From assembly GCA_947034885.2 (NCBI GenBank), contig OX344752.2, positions 24,742,386 to 24,806,385 of the forward strand: 64,000 nt of DNA, given 5' to 3'. Shown here one piece after another: positions 24,101 through 34,219 of this stretch (position 1 is its first letter; each line of letters opens with the position of its first letter). Position numbers and translations under genes: made by a program. The stretch comes from Thuidium tamariscinum (Eukaryota; Streptophyta; Bryopsida; Hypnales; Thuidiaceae). A model generated the notes under the pieces. It saw only the letters and a list, made by a program, of their open reading frames with translations. It had not been told where the DNA came from and did not search any database.

Positions 24101-24215
24101 ACAGCTTAGGGGGGACTTATACCCTATTCATCTAGTGTTCATTTTCAATCAAATTTGTTGGATTATATATTTTTTGAAGTCTAGTTATTTTGGTAAAATT
24201 TTCATGCCTATCCAA
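21133..24215. other. AT-rich DNA, no gene seen
   Basis: No frame above about 64 codons, and none protein-like. No repeat with both ends was recognised. Confidence 0.45.
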
Positions 24216-24225
24216 GTTCCTTGGG

Positions 24226-26770
24226 AGATCACTCTTGGCTTTTTAGAAAACTAAGTGAGTTAAAAGATAGAATTCAATTAATTCAAAGAAGAAAAAATTT
24301 ATACAATATGTAGGATTACTATAGGGTCTATGAGATGCTATGCACTCTATTATATATAAAGTAGGCTATGAAAAAATATCATGTAGGAGGAATTCTTATT
24401 AATAAATTAGCCTTGGCAAATAGAAGTTGTACAAATTTTTTATTGTACAATGAATATAGATGTGGATAGATAATTTCATGTAGATGACAAAGGTGGACAC
24501 AATCAAGCTTAAAGAATTTGCAATGAAGGATAGTTCACTAAAATTTTGCCACGGTACATGAATAGGGAGTTTATCTTGGTAAATTCAACAAATAAAATAA
24601 TATACAACATGAAGACAAAATTTATCATCCATTTAATTTCAATCTTTGAAGCCTTATATGTTATACACAATCATATTGAATAGAATATTTATGAGATAGT
24701 TTCAATGGAGATTTTGGAAGTATTTAGTATCAGACATATTCTTGTTCTATAAAGCAAAGAAAAGTCCAAATACACAATTTTAGATGCATTGTTCAATTTA
24801 TTTTTTAAATTCTAATCCTACAAAAAAATTATTGAACAAGGCAATGTCTAAAAAAACATTTAGCCAACTTGACCTTGTAGATTGAAAGATTATAATGTTT
24901 GAGGTGAAAATTTTCTTTTATTCATACAAAAGAAGGGCAATGAGCTTCAAGCCTTTTTAGTGTAAAATTTTGTGATCATTGATGAGAATATGATGTTAGG
25001 TTTATGCATGAAAATGCAAAAGTAAATGTGGAATTTAGATTATTCTTAATCAACCTACAATGAAAGGAGCTTAAATGCATTAGTAATACACTTGTCATTT
25101 TTTGATGTTTTCTTGTGCAATGAAGAAATTTTTCATTTGAAATTCAAATTTAATCAAATTTTAAAAAAATTGGAATATGTGGGACAAATTTCAAGAATTT
25201 TGACTTCATAGGTTGTAAAATAACAAAACTTGAAGTTAGAAGAAAATACTTTTCTAGAAGTTGCCCCAATATAGCTAAGAAAGTTTGACTTCTCTTAGAA
25301 TGTAAGTTGAAAAATAAAAAATTTAGGACATTTGAATGTCATATTTTATTAGTTGGATATATGCCAAATTTCAAAAGTTGATGAGTGTTTTTGCAAAAGA
25401 TGTGCCAAGATGCCCAAATTGCCTAGCCTACCAAAGAAATTTAGGAGAGCATAACTTTGATTTGAATCTTTAGTTGGTAAAAATTATATTTTTACTGAAA
25501 AGACATATATGTTCACCTCTTATGTTGAAATTTTATGAACACCCAATCAAAATTCACTTCATAGGAACCTACCAAGATTTTCAATTGTCTTATTCAATGA
25601 AGAATTGGCCTTTAGGAAGTTGTCAATAGCACTTGAATTGAATTGATTAATTGTTGTTGGTTTCATGGTATATATCTTGTACATATATGTAATAGAATGA
25701 AAGAAAATTTTGTAGAGAAAGGTGGAGGTAGGAAAAAATTGAACACTTGAATTTAAATGTAAGATAATCCTACTTTAACCCCTAACTGCTTGAGCAACTA
25801 TATATGGTCAAGCAAAAAAATTTAGTTCAAATTTGAATGGGCAGTTAAATTCTTTTGACCATTCTGAAATTTTTTTCAGGCACTTTTTAGTGTTAACTAT
25901 TGAAAACTTTCAACTTCACAAAAAAAAAGTAAAAATTTGATTATTTAGGGGTCTTCAAGGGCATATATGTAACATTAGTGGAGAGTAAAACTTGCCAATT
26001 TTACTTTATTTTCCACTTTAGTGCACAACTTGTCAATTTCACTTGATTTGAGATCTAAGAAATTGTACTTATCCAAATGCTTTGAAAATGGTCCCAGCAG
26101 AAAGAGTAAATTATTTTCATGATTTTCACCATTGAAAATTTCAACATGCAAGTGTTGATTTTGCGATTTTGCAATTTTTAATTATAGAACCAAATTTTAT
26201 TACAACAATTGCAAGGTGGATTGTGTAATGAATTTGATAGCTTTTCAATTGAAATTAAGTTTTTTTGAAAGTACATTTTTGTGTGCTAACACTATTTGTA
26301 TTTGTTCATGTCACCATTAATCCCAAAAAACTTTAATATATAAATTTCTAAAACATTGTGGAGAGTAGCATCATACTAAAAATAGAAAACATAGATATCT
26401 CTTGTTATAATTTCACAACTCCTTTGCAATTTTGCAGTAAAAATTGATTTGTAGACTAATATGCAAGCTCTTAAAACATCTATGTGGTTGGATTTTGAAT
26501 TTTCTTTTTATTTCATTGGAGATTACTAGAAGCAAATGTTCTTTTTTCATAAGAAAAACACACTTGCCAAGGTTTAGGCACTAAGGGGTTAAAACCCACA
26601 AGAATGAATTTACAAAACTATAGGGTATTGAAAATATACCCTTTGTAGCTTTTATGTAAAAATATGGTCATCTTAAATACAAGAATTAAGGTAAATAGCC
26701 TCACATCAAATATCCTCTTAATTCTAGTGTATATATCTTAAATTACAAGGAGTGATCTCTCTGAGTTCTC
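24226..26770. mobile_element. Diverged relative of the pogo-like element, with a nested TTAA element
   Basis: The left part (GGGAGATCACTC..TTTTTAGAAAACTAAGTGAGTT..) matches 49750 onward, and the right part (..ATGTAAAAATATGGTCAT.., ..AATTACAAGGAGTGATCTC) matches 50845-50952, in the same order. The words GGGAGATCACTC and GAGTGATCTC are subterminal inverted repeats. The outermost CAGTA-type ends are not visible. A TTAA element (25779-26588) is nested inside. No ORF remains. Confidence 0.6.
25779..26588. mobile_element. TTAA-flanked transposon, third type (K2)
   Basis: Flanked by TTAA at 25775-25778 and 26589-26592. Ends: CCCCTAACTGCTTGAGCAAC and, on the minus strand, CCCCTTAGTGCCTAAACCTT. 810 bp, no ORF. 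It shares the 5'-CCCCT(A/T)A.TGC end with K1. It sits inside the older pogo-like relative. Confidence 0.75.
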
Positions 26771-26779
26771 CAAGTCCAA

Positions 26780-27523
26780 GTTATTTTGAATGTGTGAGAG
26801 CCATTTCAAGTTCAAAATTAGGACATTTTTGTTTTAGAACTTTGCTAACCTATTTCTTCTTTCTATGATGTTTGTTTTCAATGAAAAAATTTGAAAAAGT
26901 TGGACATACTACTTTAGTTTGTGTTATTAAGTTATGAGTGTCAAAGAAGCATATCAATAGAAAGATCCTCAATCTCAAAGGGATTTCTTGCAACTTTATT
27001 TATTTTTATTTGTTGACATTTCAAAGCCATTTTACACATACAATGACAATAAGTCATTTGAATGATATTTTCTTTCATCAATGTCTTTGTATGTTGATTT
27101 TGAAGCACTTCATAGTTTAAATTTCTTTCATTTGAGTAGGTTTAGAAATTGAATTTTACCTCACCTATGTTGCTAGGAATATTTTAGCATCCTTTTTCAC
27201 ACTAAATCACTATATTCTTGCAACCTATGTGGCTAAATGACTCCAAGTTTGAATCATGTCACCTACAACACATTCACTACTCAAGATTGTATGGTTGAAA
27301 TTTTCTACACTTTAGTGACATTTGACCTTGTAATAATTCAAAAGCATGGATATTTTTAAGCCCCAAAATACTAGGGAATCTTTAGTAGGGAATAAGTTTT
27401 TTAATTGGCTTTGTAATATACCATTTAAAAGGTATTTCCAAGAATGTTCCAACACTTTATGATATACCTTGTTTGGATTTTAATTTCTAATCATAACAAT
27501 ATTAAAGATTTGATACCACACGT
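26780..27523. other. AT-rich DNA, no gene seen
   Basis: Only a 60-codon Phe/Ile/His-rich frame at 26938 with no supporting signal. Confidence 0.45.
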
Positions 27524-27825
27524 TAGGGGAGACTTGAGGCCATTAAAAGTGTGCAAGTTTTTTTGAGTTCTTAGATTGTGAGAATGTGTTACATTAGTAG
27601 TGAAAATATTATTATTTTTTAGTTTTAAAAATATTTAAATAATAATAAATATTTTAAAAATCAGTTTTAGGTTTCTTAACACCTTTTCAAATTTAAAAAA
27701 AATCCAATAATTCAATAATTTCAGCCAATAGAGTTGGTTTGTAGTTTTTGGATAGCATAGGGAATAGGCAAGGGAACAATCCTGAAACAAGCCTCTCTTG
27801 CCTTCAAATCCCTTCTAATGTTGTA
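27524..27825 (+). repeat. Dispersed repeat G, copy 2
   Basis: The counterpart of 16721-16970 in the same orientation; see that entry. The copy here contains an AT-rich insertion in its middle. Confidence 0.5.
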
Positions 27826-28427
27826 AAAATCAGCACCTTGGAATTCCTTTTGACAACAAGGCAATCCTACTCCTTCACTAGTTTCCTCCTACTTATAAAG
27901 AAGTGATTGACAATTCTTTTTATATTGCCAATGTCAATAAAGGCATTATTCGCTTTGAAAACCGTCTTCAATGATCGCTGACTTTGGTGGCATATGGGAC
28001 TTTTGCCCTCAATCACTGCATCATCAAGTGGTACAATTATGAAGTACCATAGGCACCTATCAGGTCTATGACCTCCTTGCCCATTAATTAATTAAATTGA
28101 AGAAAATAGGTTCTACCAAGTATGTTTTTCATTACTAATAGTTAGACATTCTTGACATTATTATACAAAGATTTTCAAGTCTCATTCTAGTTGATTTATC
28201 CCCATTCACAACTTCTCACATTACAAGCTCTATACCTTCTCAAGATGAGGAGGAGATGTCTTATACAAGCGGAGAGGTAGGAGGAATGACAATCCATGTG
28301 GGATATGCAATTAGGACATGAAAGAACTCAACCACTCATAGTCAAGTCACATGTTCACAGCTTCACTTCAGACCTCATTTACGCATAGCAAAATCACTTT
28401 TTTCAAAACTTGATAAATTAAGAAAAT

Positions 28428-28640
28428 GTAGGAAATCAAGTTGAATTTCATCTCCAAAAATCCGTTTGTGATTTGAAGACTCCAACCAAAAGTTATGGAC
28501 AAATTTAAGAGGAAGATAGGGAAGGACGTTGTCATACATTACATTGTCTCTACACTTGTCCATAACTTTTTGTTAAAGACTCCAAATTGCAATTGAATTT
28601 TTGGAGATGAAAGTAAATTTTGTTTCCCACATTTCATGCA
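28428..28640. repeat. Inverted repeat, arms about 70-80 bp
   Basis: TTCATCTCCAAAAATCC..TTTG.AGACTCCAA.CAAAAAGTTATGGACAA-like sequence at 28455-28506 recurs as its reverse complement at 28555-28612, with a ~50-bp spacer. It makes the short frames on both strands here meaningless as proteins. Either a fold-back element or one inverted duplication. Confidence 0.65.
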
Positions 28641-28671
28641 TGACCACAAATTGAAAAAAATTGATTTACAA

Positions 28672-28902
28672 TGCTTAAATAAGTTCTGAAGTTCCTCTGT
28701 AAACACTGTTTCTGCATTTTTTTTCTTTTTCTTTTTAGTAGTCAAGGCCCCACCTTGCTTCAAATCTTCCAAAACTTCTGAGGGATGGTGAAGAACAATG
28801 AACTTCATTATAAGGACCTCTGCACCTCTCCCATGCACTATAACACCCACCAGTTTAGAAAGCCTCACATACAACAACAGAAAGATGTAAGGATATTAGA
28901 TT
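28672..28902 (-). CDS. Exon-like frame, unknown product
   Basis: The minus strand is open from 28902 and reads protein-like over about 75 codons (LLYVRLSKLVGVIVHGRGAE, then ..FIVLHHPSEVLEDLKQGGAL.., a Lys run, ..TEELQNLFKHCKS). It has no clear ATG at its start. Downstream it passes into the inverted repeat at 28428-28640, where the coding character disappears. It may belong with the frame at 29113-29298 as exons of one old gene. Family not recognised. Confidence 0.25.
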
Positions 28903-29112
28903 GTGCAAGTGAATCACAGACCAAGTTTAAATTATTGAATCATCCACATTTTGTGACTTACATTTCACTTGATTTTTACAGATGTAACCATTGATTTCCC
29001 CAAAAAATCAACAATTCTTTTTTTAAGGTTTACTTACTGTTGAACTTGCTAGAGTGCTAGTTGCCTAGGGTACATGTATGACTTCATCAGAGGTGGTGTC
29101 TGAGTTCTTTGT

Positions 29113-29298
29113 TCACATTCTCCCCTTCACAGCACAACACACATTCAAGTAGTTCTGAAAACTTTGCACTTGGTCAAATCTCAAACTGCTTAGAGTAAAC
29201 CCACCATTGACCAGATGCTTCCAGTCACCAGATGCAAACACCGGACATGCCTCAGACAGCACTGGGTCCTTGTGAACAAAACAATTGAAAGGCAAAAT
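29113..29298 (-). CDS. Exon-like frame, unknown product
   Basis: About 61 codons on the minus strand, starting right after GGTTAG (a possible acceptor at 29299-29304) and ending in TGA at 29113-29115: FNCFVHKDPVLSEACPVFAS, then ..GDWKHLVNGGFTLSSLRFDQ... Composition and codon variety look coding. It has no ATG near the start. It could be a terminal exon or a TE fragment. Confidence 0.25.
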   Translation of the reverse strand: MLPFNCFVHKDPVLSEACPVFASGDWKHLVNGGFTLSSLRFDQVQSFQNYLNVCCAVKGRM

Positions 29299-29426
29299 CT
29301 AACCACCACACAGTCATCGCACAACATGCAATGAGGACTATTCCTCAAGAAATTTCAAGCTTATTACGTTTAAGTTGTAACAAAATTTGCAAGAAGAAAC
29401 AATTTTGTAATTTTTTTTTTATTGAA

Positions 29427-29533
29427 GTGAATCTTGACAATGCATTGAATAATTGTGCCAAGTTTGAGAGCTTGCAAGTTCCCTATTGTGTTGTGGAGAA
29501 GGATTTGAATTCCCTCTGTGCAGTGATTGGCAA
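29427..29533 (+). CDS. Exon-like frame between splice-like signals
   Basis: A T-run ending TTGAAG precedes a short open stretch (VNLDNALNNCAKFESLQVPY, then ..VVEKDLNSLCAVIGK) that closes at GGCAAG|GTTACT, a plausible donor. The plus-strand reading is smoother than the overlapping minus-strand frame. With no partner exon found, this is weak. Confidence 0.2.
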
Positions 29534-29564
29534 GGTTACTATACCAAATCAACCAAACCTTCTA

Positions 29565-29761
29565 CAATCGAACCTCTCTAACCCAATAGATTTGGGACCA
29601 CTTTGACAACAATAAATTACAAAGGTTTATTTTAATTTATAAAAGGTCAACATACTGCAGTCCTAACTTTTGTATTGTCGTCCATTCCAAGACCAATCTG
29701 ACAACATGAGCTTTTGGAGGTTGATTGACTTACAGAGGACCAAATTAGAGAGGTTTTACTG
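29565..29761. mobile_element. Short pogo-like MITE
   Basis: TA (29563-29564), then CAATCGAACCTCTCTAA, and on the minus strand at the right end CAGTAAAACCTCTCTAA followed by TA (29762-29763). 197 bp, non-coding. The right end closely resembles the TIR I remember for the Arabidopsis Emigrant/Lemi1 (pogo-like, Tc1/mariner) family, CAGTAAAACCTCTATAAATT. The ends are also shared with 49733-51133. Confidence 0.75.
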
Positions 29762-30039
29762 TATTGAAAAGTGAGGTTTGCATCTCTCTTTTACAATGCA
29801 ATACTGTTTCATTGGTTTGTTTCACAAAAACGCCCCGGAAAAAACAAAAGGAAGGTTTGAATTGCATGGAACTAACTTGAGCTTAGTGCCCCAATAAGTT
29901 ATTAAGGACTCTGAACAAGTCAAGGACTCTATGTGAGCGTATTGTCCTTGCCTGACTGTTGTACCCACGTAGCAATTGAGGAGATTTATATGAAAGTGCT
30001 CAAAAGAAGTGCACTAAGTTAAGTTTATATTACGAAGAA

Positions 30040-30400
30040 TCCTTGGCAGTACGGAGGAGGGGAGGGTGAATTTAGACAGACACGGCATGGCATGGTTGGT
30101 TTCAGGGTCCTCGGTCGGGGGCCTGCTGCAGTGGATGTCTGGTTGTTCTCAATGCACAATATATGGAGTCCCACGAGATTTGATCGGAGCTGCAGGGATC
30201 TTCAAAATCTACCAGTGTACCTTACAATCCACTCCATCCAGCTCCTGAGGTAGAGACAAGATTTGGTCTCTGCAGACGGGGATACCAACCGACTGGGCCA
30301 ACATGGCAAGGCTGCCGGATGTGGCAGCTTTTGGTTTTGGTCCACTTTCTCTCGCTCACCAGCAGCTGACTAGCTGAGGGCCAGGGAGGCGCACAATTCA
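30040..30400. other. GC-richer DNA without a convincing gene
   Basis: Locally GC-rich with short frames on both strands. The 86-codon minus-strand frame at 30222-30482 runs through the inserted 273-bp element, so it is not a native gene. Confidence 0.35.
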
Positions 30401-30407
30401 TTTCACA

Positions 30408-30849
30408 AGGTAAACTAAGGTAGGTACACCTAAAATGGCACCTGACCTTAAAGCGCCATCTACAATGTGCATACATATCCAAAATCAGTCATGTACCCAG
30501 ACTGTAGATGGCGCTTTCAGAAACTGACTTTGACCATTAATAACTTTTGCATACGGTATCCAAGTCCTTTGCTCTTTGGTGCATTGGAACATGCTTTCAC
30601 TCGCCAATAAGACTGCATGAAAATTTAAATAGCATGATAACATGAACTAGGCATAGTAAGAATAAGTGGTGCTTTTAGGTGTACCCACCTTAAACTACCC
30701 CATCCTGGACAAAATGGGAGCACGCCAACTTGGAGATTGAAACTGTAGTGGTGGTGTACGTACATTCCAATTCTGAAATGTACACCACCAATACAATTTC
30801 ACCCACAATGGACTTGCTCCCATTTTGCTTATTAGGGGGTAGTTTACCT
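30408..30849. mobile_element. Small fold-back transposon (J) carrying a nested 273-bp element
   Basis: The left end AGGTAAACTA (30408-30417) and the right end, on the minus strand, AGGTAAACTACCCCC are the same sequence. Right flank TA; left flank CA, probably a mutated TA. After removing the nested element and one copy of TAAACTA, J is about 160 bp. Its arms pair over ~70 bases (ATGGGAGCA..TGGTGGTGTAC.. and its complement). Confidence 0.7.
30418..30690. mobile_element. 273-bp transposon family (I), copy 1
   Basis: The ends are AGGTAGGTACACCTAAAA and, on the minus strand, AGGTGGGTACACCTAAAA. Flanked on both sides by TAAACTA (30411-30417, 30691-30697). Inside, AAGCGCCATCTACA (30451-30464) and its exact complement (30503-30516) form a 14-bp stem with a 38-nt loop. 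The copy at 55709 has the same length, ends and hairpin. Confidence 0.85.
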
Positions 30850-30940
30850 TATAAAAAAACCAAACAACAAGGACAGGATGGAGATTATGGCTTGGGAGAA
30901 AAGCCTGGTGGCCAAGCCGGGACGGTGGGTGAGTGGGGAA

Positions 30941-31191
30941 GGACGTTAAATCTTGCCTTTGAAGGTGGGCCCAACATGATGAATTTTGGATTCTCGGGGC
31001 GTAAAGTGAAAAAAAGCTCCCTATTTTGTGCCATGTCTAGAGTATGTTCTAGACCTCCCCTCCCTAATTTGAGGTCTCGAATTGCAAATATGAATGTTGA
31101 ATTTGTGCAAAAAATTAAAAAATCTGCATTTTCCCCTGGGGTAGGTAAATCACCCTGCTGGGCCCACCTTCAAAGGCGGGATTTGATGTCC
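30941..31191. repeat. Inverted repeat, 46-bp arms
   Basis: 30941-30986 and 31145-31191 are reverse complements at about four in five positions, centred on CCTTTGAAGGTGGGCCCA and its complement. The 165-codon plus-strand frame over this region (30730-31227) reads through the J element and both arms and is not a gene. Confidence 0.65.
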
Positions 31192-31388
31192 TGTGTGAGT
31201 GGGCAAGGGGGCAAGCGAGCTGCGTGACCAGCCAGGTTGAAGGCTGGAATTGGCAGTCCAGGGAGCCCATCTGGTGAGGCCGGTTGAAAGCCTGCCACAC
31301 CGCCCCCTGCCTTAGGTCAAGCTCGAGAGACTGAGCTAGTTAGTTGGTCTGCTTCAGTGCCCACCTTGCTGAAATCAGCTGACCCATT

Positions 31389-31652
31389 TTAGGGGACCGA
31401 GGTTGTCTTCGGTAGGTGCTTGCTTATTGATGCAGATGCAGGTGCTGTGGGTGTGCATGGGTCGTGATTGGCCTTGGGAAGTTTCAAGCCATACACTAAC
31501 CCAAAATAGGGGGCATCTTTGAGCACGATGCATCTGCAGAGTACACCTCCCGCAGTTGTATCCATCATTTTAGGGCACTTGTCAATGCTATAAATCTTAC
31601 ATTGTACTTGGTATTCGAAAAGTTTAAAGAATCTGTAACCCTTCACATTTCA
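31389..31652 (-). CDS. Exon-like frame, unknown product
   Basis: About 87 codons on the minus strand: RFFKLFEYQVQCKIYSIDKC, then ..GGVLCRCIVLKDAPYFG.., ending in a Pro/Ser/Thr-rich tail and TAA. GGGTTACAG| at about 31630 is a good acceptor, so the coding part may start with ATTCTTTAAA. The residue choice is protein-like and GC-richer than nearby DNA. The hydrophobic/Cys motif LCRCIVL slightly recalls a strand in PARP-like folds; too weak to name it. It has no start Met and no partner exon was found. Confidence 0.3.
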
Positions 31653-31759
31653 GAGGAGCCAAAAGTAGGTCACTTGAAGCACATAGTTTTGAGTAACGGG
31701 AAATTGTACAAATCTAGAACTTAGTGCAAATTGGACGGGGCGTTAGAAATCTTGCATTG

Positions 31760-33080
31760 TGTCAAGTACAAATGGTACAAGAATTGTTGCATTCAAAGGT
31801 GTGAAAGATCTCCAATTTTCACAATTGATACACACTGATAATGTTGTTTATACCCTAATATGTCACAATATGCACCTATATACAATATTATACTATTGCA
31901 TATTACTGGTATATCCAAATGTAACTTTTTTGTTGAAGATGATGAAGTTGGTTGATAGCTATTAGGATTGGCCTTCCAATCTAACTTGTAAAAAGTATAT
32001 GAACTAGTGCTTAGAACAAGTACATGCCTATTACTTTTAATCTTATAAAGGCTATTTTTTTAATTTTGAAATTAATTAGAAATTTAAAAAAGAGTTACAT
32101 GTTAGTTTGCAATTTGTCATTGCAAAGGTTATGGTGATTGATTTCACATTGAAATTGGCTTCATTGGAATTGTTGTTTTTGAAATTTCTATATGGTTGTG
32201 AATATGACAAGGTCACAAAATAATGCACAAACTATCCAACTATATGCTTTGTAGTATACAAAAGATTATACTACAACAAATACCATAATCCCATCAACTA
32301 CAATTCCACTTTTTATGGTTCAATACTATGTTTATACTTCTACATTTTTGTAAAAAATAATATTTTTTACATAGGCATGAAGAAACACTTAAAAAAATTG
32401 TCTAGGATCTAAATAATGCACCCAAGAAACTAGCCCAACAAAATCTTTATAAACTTTTGATTGGTAAGAAATTAGAACTTGAGTGCACTATTATTTGAGA
32501 TATTGAAAAATCCAATTGAAATAGACACAAGAATATCCAAATTGAACCTTGTAAAACCTCTATAAACTCCCTTATAAGTAAGCTACTAGACTCAAATTAT
32601 GAAAGTTGTGACTATTTCTTTGTGCCATTTGTATATATATTTTCCTTTCTAAGGCATGATTTGAATTGGTGTCTATATTTTTATCTTTTTTAAATCTTAT
32701 TTTCAATTGGATCTACTTTGGTTGTCCAAAGTCCAAATGTGAATAATCTAGTGCTTATATTAGTTCTAAAACAATGGCCCTCTACAAATTGTAGTACCAT
32801 GTGCCCATAACCATATATGGACATAAGTAATGGACAAATGATTGATTTTGGAGAGAAATTCACACCCATTGTAGGAAAAATAGACTTTTGCAATGGTTTT
32901 ATTTGCATAATGAAGAACATTCAAAAACTAGAAGCAATTTTTTTCTTAAATCCAAAAGTTGTATTTATTGGGTGTATGTAGAATCTTTGGCTCTTCTAAA
33001 ATAAGATGTTAAGAATGAATTTGATAATTGCCTTCTAATACTTTATACAACCCTGTGGACTGATTTCTATTTTTCATTTT
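31760..33080. other. AT-rich DNA, no gene seen
   Basis: Only short Phe/Ile-rich frames. No transposon ends recognised. Confidence 0.45.
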
Positions 33081-33082
33081 AG

Positions 33083-34215
33083 CCAATTGGTAGTTTTGGG
33101 TGTTATTCTTGTAGTTTGCCAATTGGTAGCGTACCTATGGAGGTTATACGGAGTTATTGTAGAAATATATGGTGTAATGATCCAATTGGGTATTTTCAAT
33201 GTGATTCAAAGAGGCATTTTCCGATTGGCGGTTCTGGCTGGTGGTTACTTAAGTTGTTTTTTTCCAATTGTTTTTTCAATTGACCTTAGAGAGACAGGCG
33301 CTCCTTCCAATTGCTGGAAGTAAAACAATTGTGATTTTGTGTTTTCGGAGTTGAATTAATAGAGTGAATTAATTTGCCAATTGTGTATGTTTGTTTGTAA
33401 TTGTGTGTGACTGTGGGTGTGTACGTTGTGGCTGTGTGAGTCCAATTGGAGTTTCTGTGTATGTTCTGTGTTTGATACCGATTGGATGTTGTGTGATGTT
33501 CTGTGTGATATATGTGGATAATGGCCGATTGGGAAATTGACTGTAGGATCAGAATACCAATTAGATATGGAGTTGATCAGTGAAGAGAGAATACCGATTG
33601 GAATATAACAGATAGTCTGTTATAGAATACCGATTGGAGAAATAGTGTATATTGAATATATAACCAATGAGTGGGTAATTTGTGTGTTTACCGATTGTGA
33701 TAGACTGGGATAATTTGAGCAATTGGAATAGCTTTTACAATTGAGAGAAAATTAATGATAATATTATTAAAGATTAATCTGAAGAAATTAATTTGAAATA
33801 GAAAACCGATTGTGTGAATAGTGTATGTGTAAAATCGATTGGAGAAAACTGTGAATCAAATTGTGGGATAATTTATAGAAACTATTTAATTGAATATCAA
33901 TTGGAGAAAGAGTAAAGAACTGGAGTTGAATTGTAAAATCAGAGAGAACAGTTGGAATTATAAATTGTGAAATTGAAATAATTAAATAGAAAATAATAGG
34001 GATTTAATTCGAAACCATGTTGAGTGATTGAGTTTGAGAGAACCGATTGTTAAAATAATGAGACTATGTCTATGATGCTGGAGCCAATCGGTGATGTTGG
34101 AGTGCTGCCAAGAAATATCAATCGGGAGGCTGGGAGGAAAGCTGGGAGACCAATTGGAAAAGCTGGAAGATGAAAATCCAATTGACTAAGATAAGTGGGT
34201 TTAACCGATTGGACT
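33083..34215. repeat. Array of CCAATTGG / CCGATTGG motifs
   Basis: More than twenty occurrences of CCAATTGG, CCGATTGG or one-base variants lie within 1.13 kb, for example at 33083, 33119, 33182, 33221, 33442, 33478, 33525, 33594 and onward to about 34206, with irregular spacing of roughly 35-100 bp. The spacer DNA is not itself a tandem repeat and is rich in TGTG and GAATA. The motif is nearly absent elsewhere in the window. No frame above 80 codons. Confidence 0.8.
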
Positions 34216-34219
34216 TGAT

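Noticed and set aside
30730..31227. Longest plus-strand frame after gag-pol (165 codons)
   Set aside because: It starts inside the J element and crosses both arms of an inverted repeat; composition follows the repeat DNA.
32690..32920. Possible Ty1/copia RT fragment (plus-strand DFGEKFTPI recalls copia wording)
   Set aside because: Only a few residues agree and no neighbouring RT motif follows.
33087..33323. 78-codon frame with a hydrophobic sequence resembling membrane segments
   Set aside because: It is a translation of the CCAATTGG motif array; the start is not ATG and spacing of the motif explains the residues.
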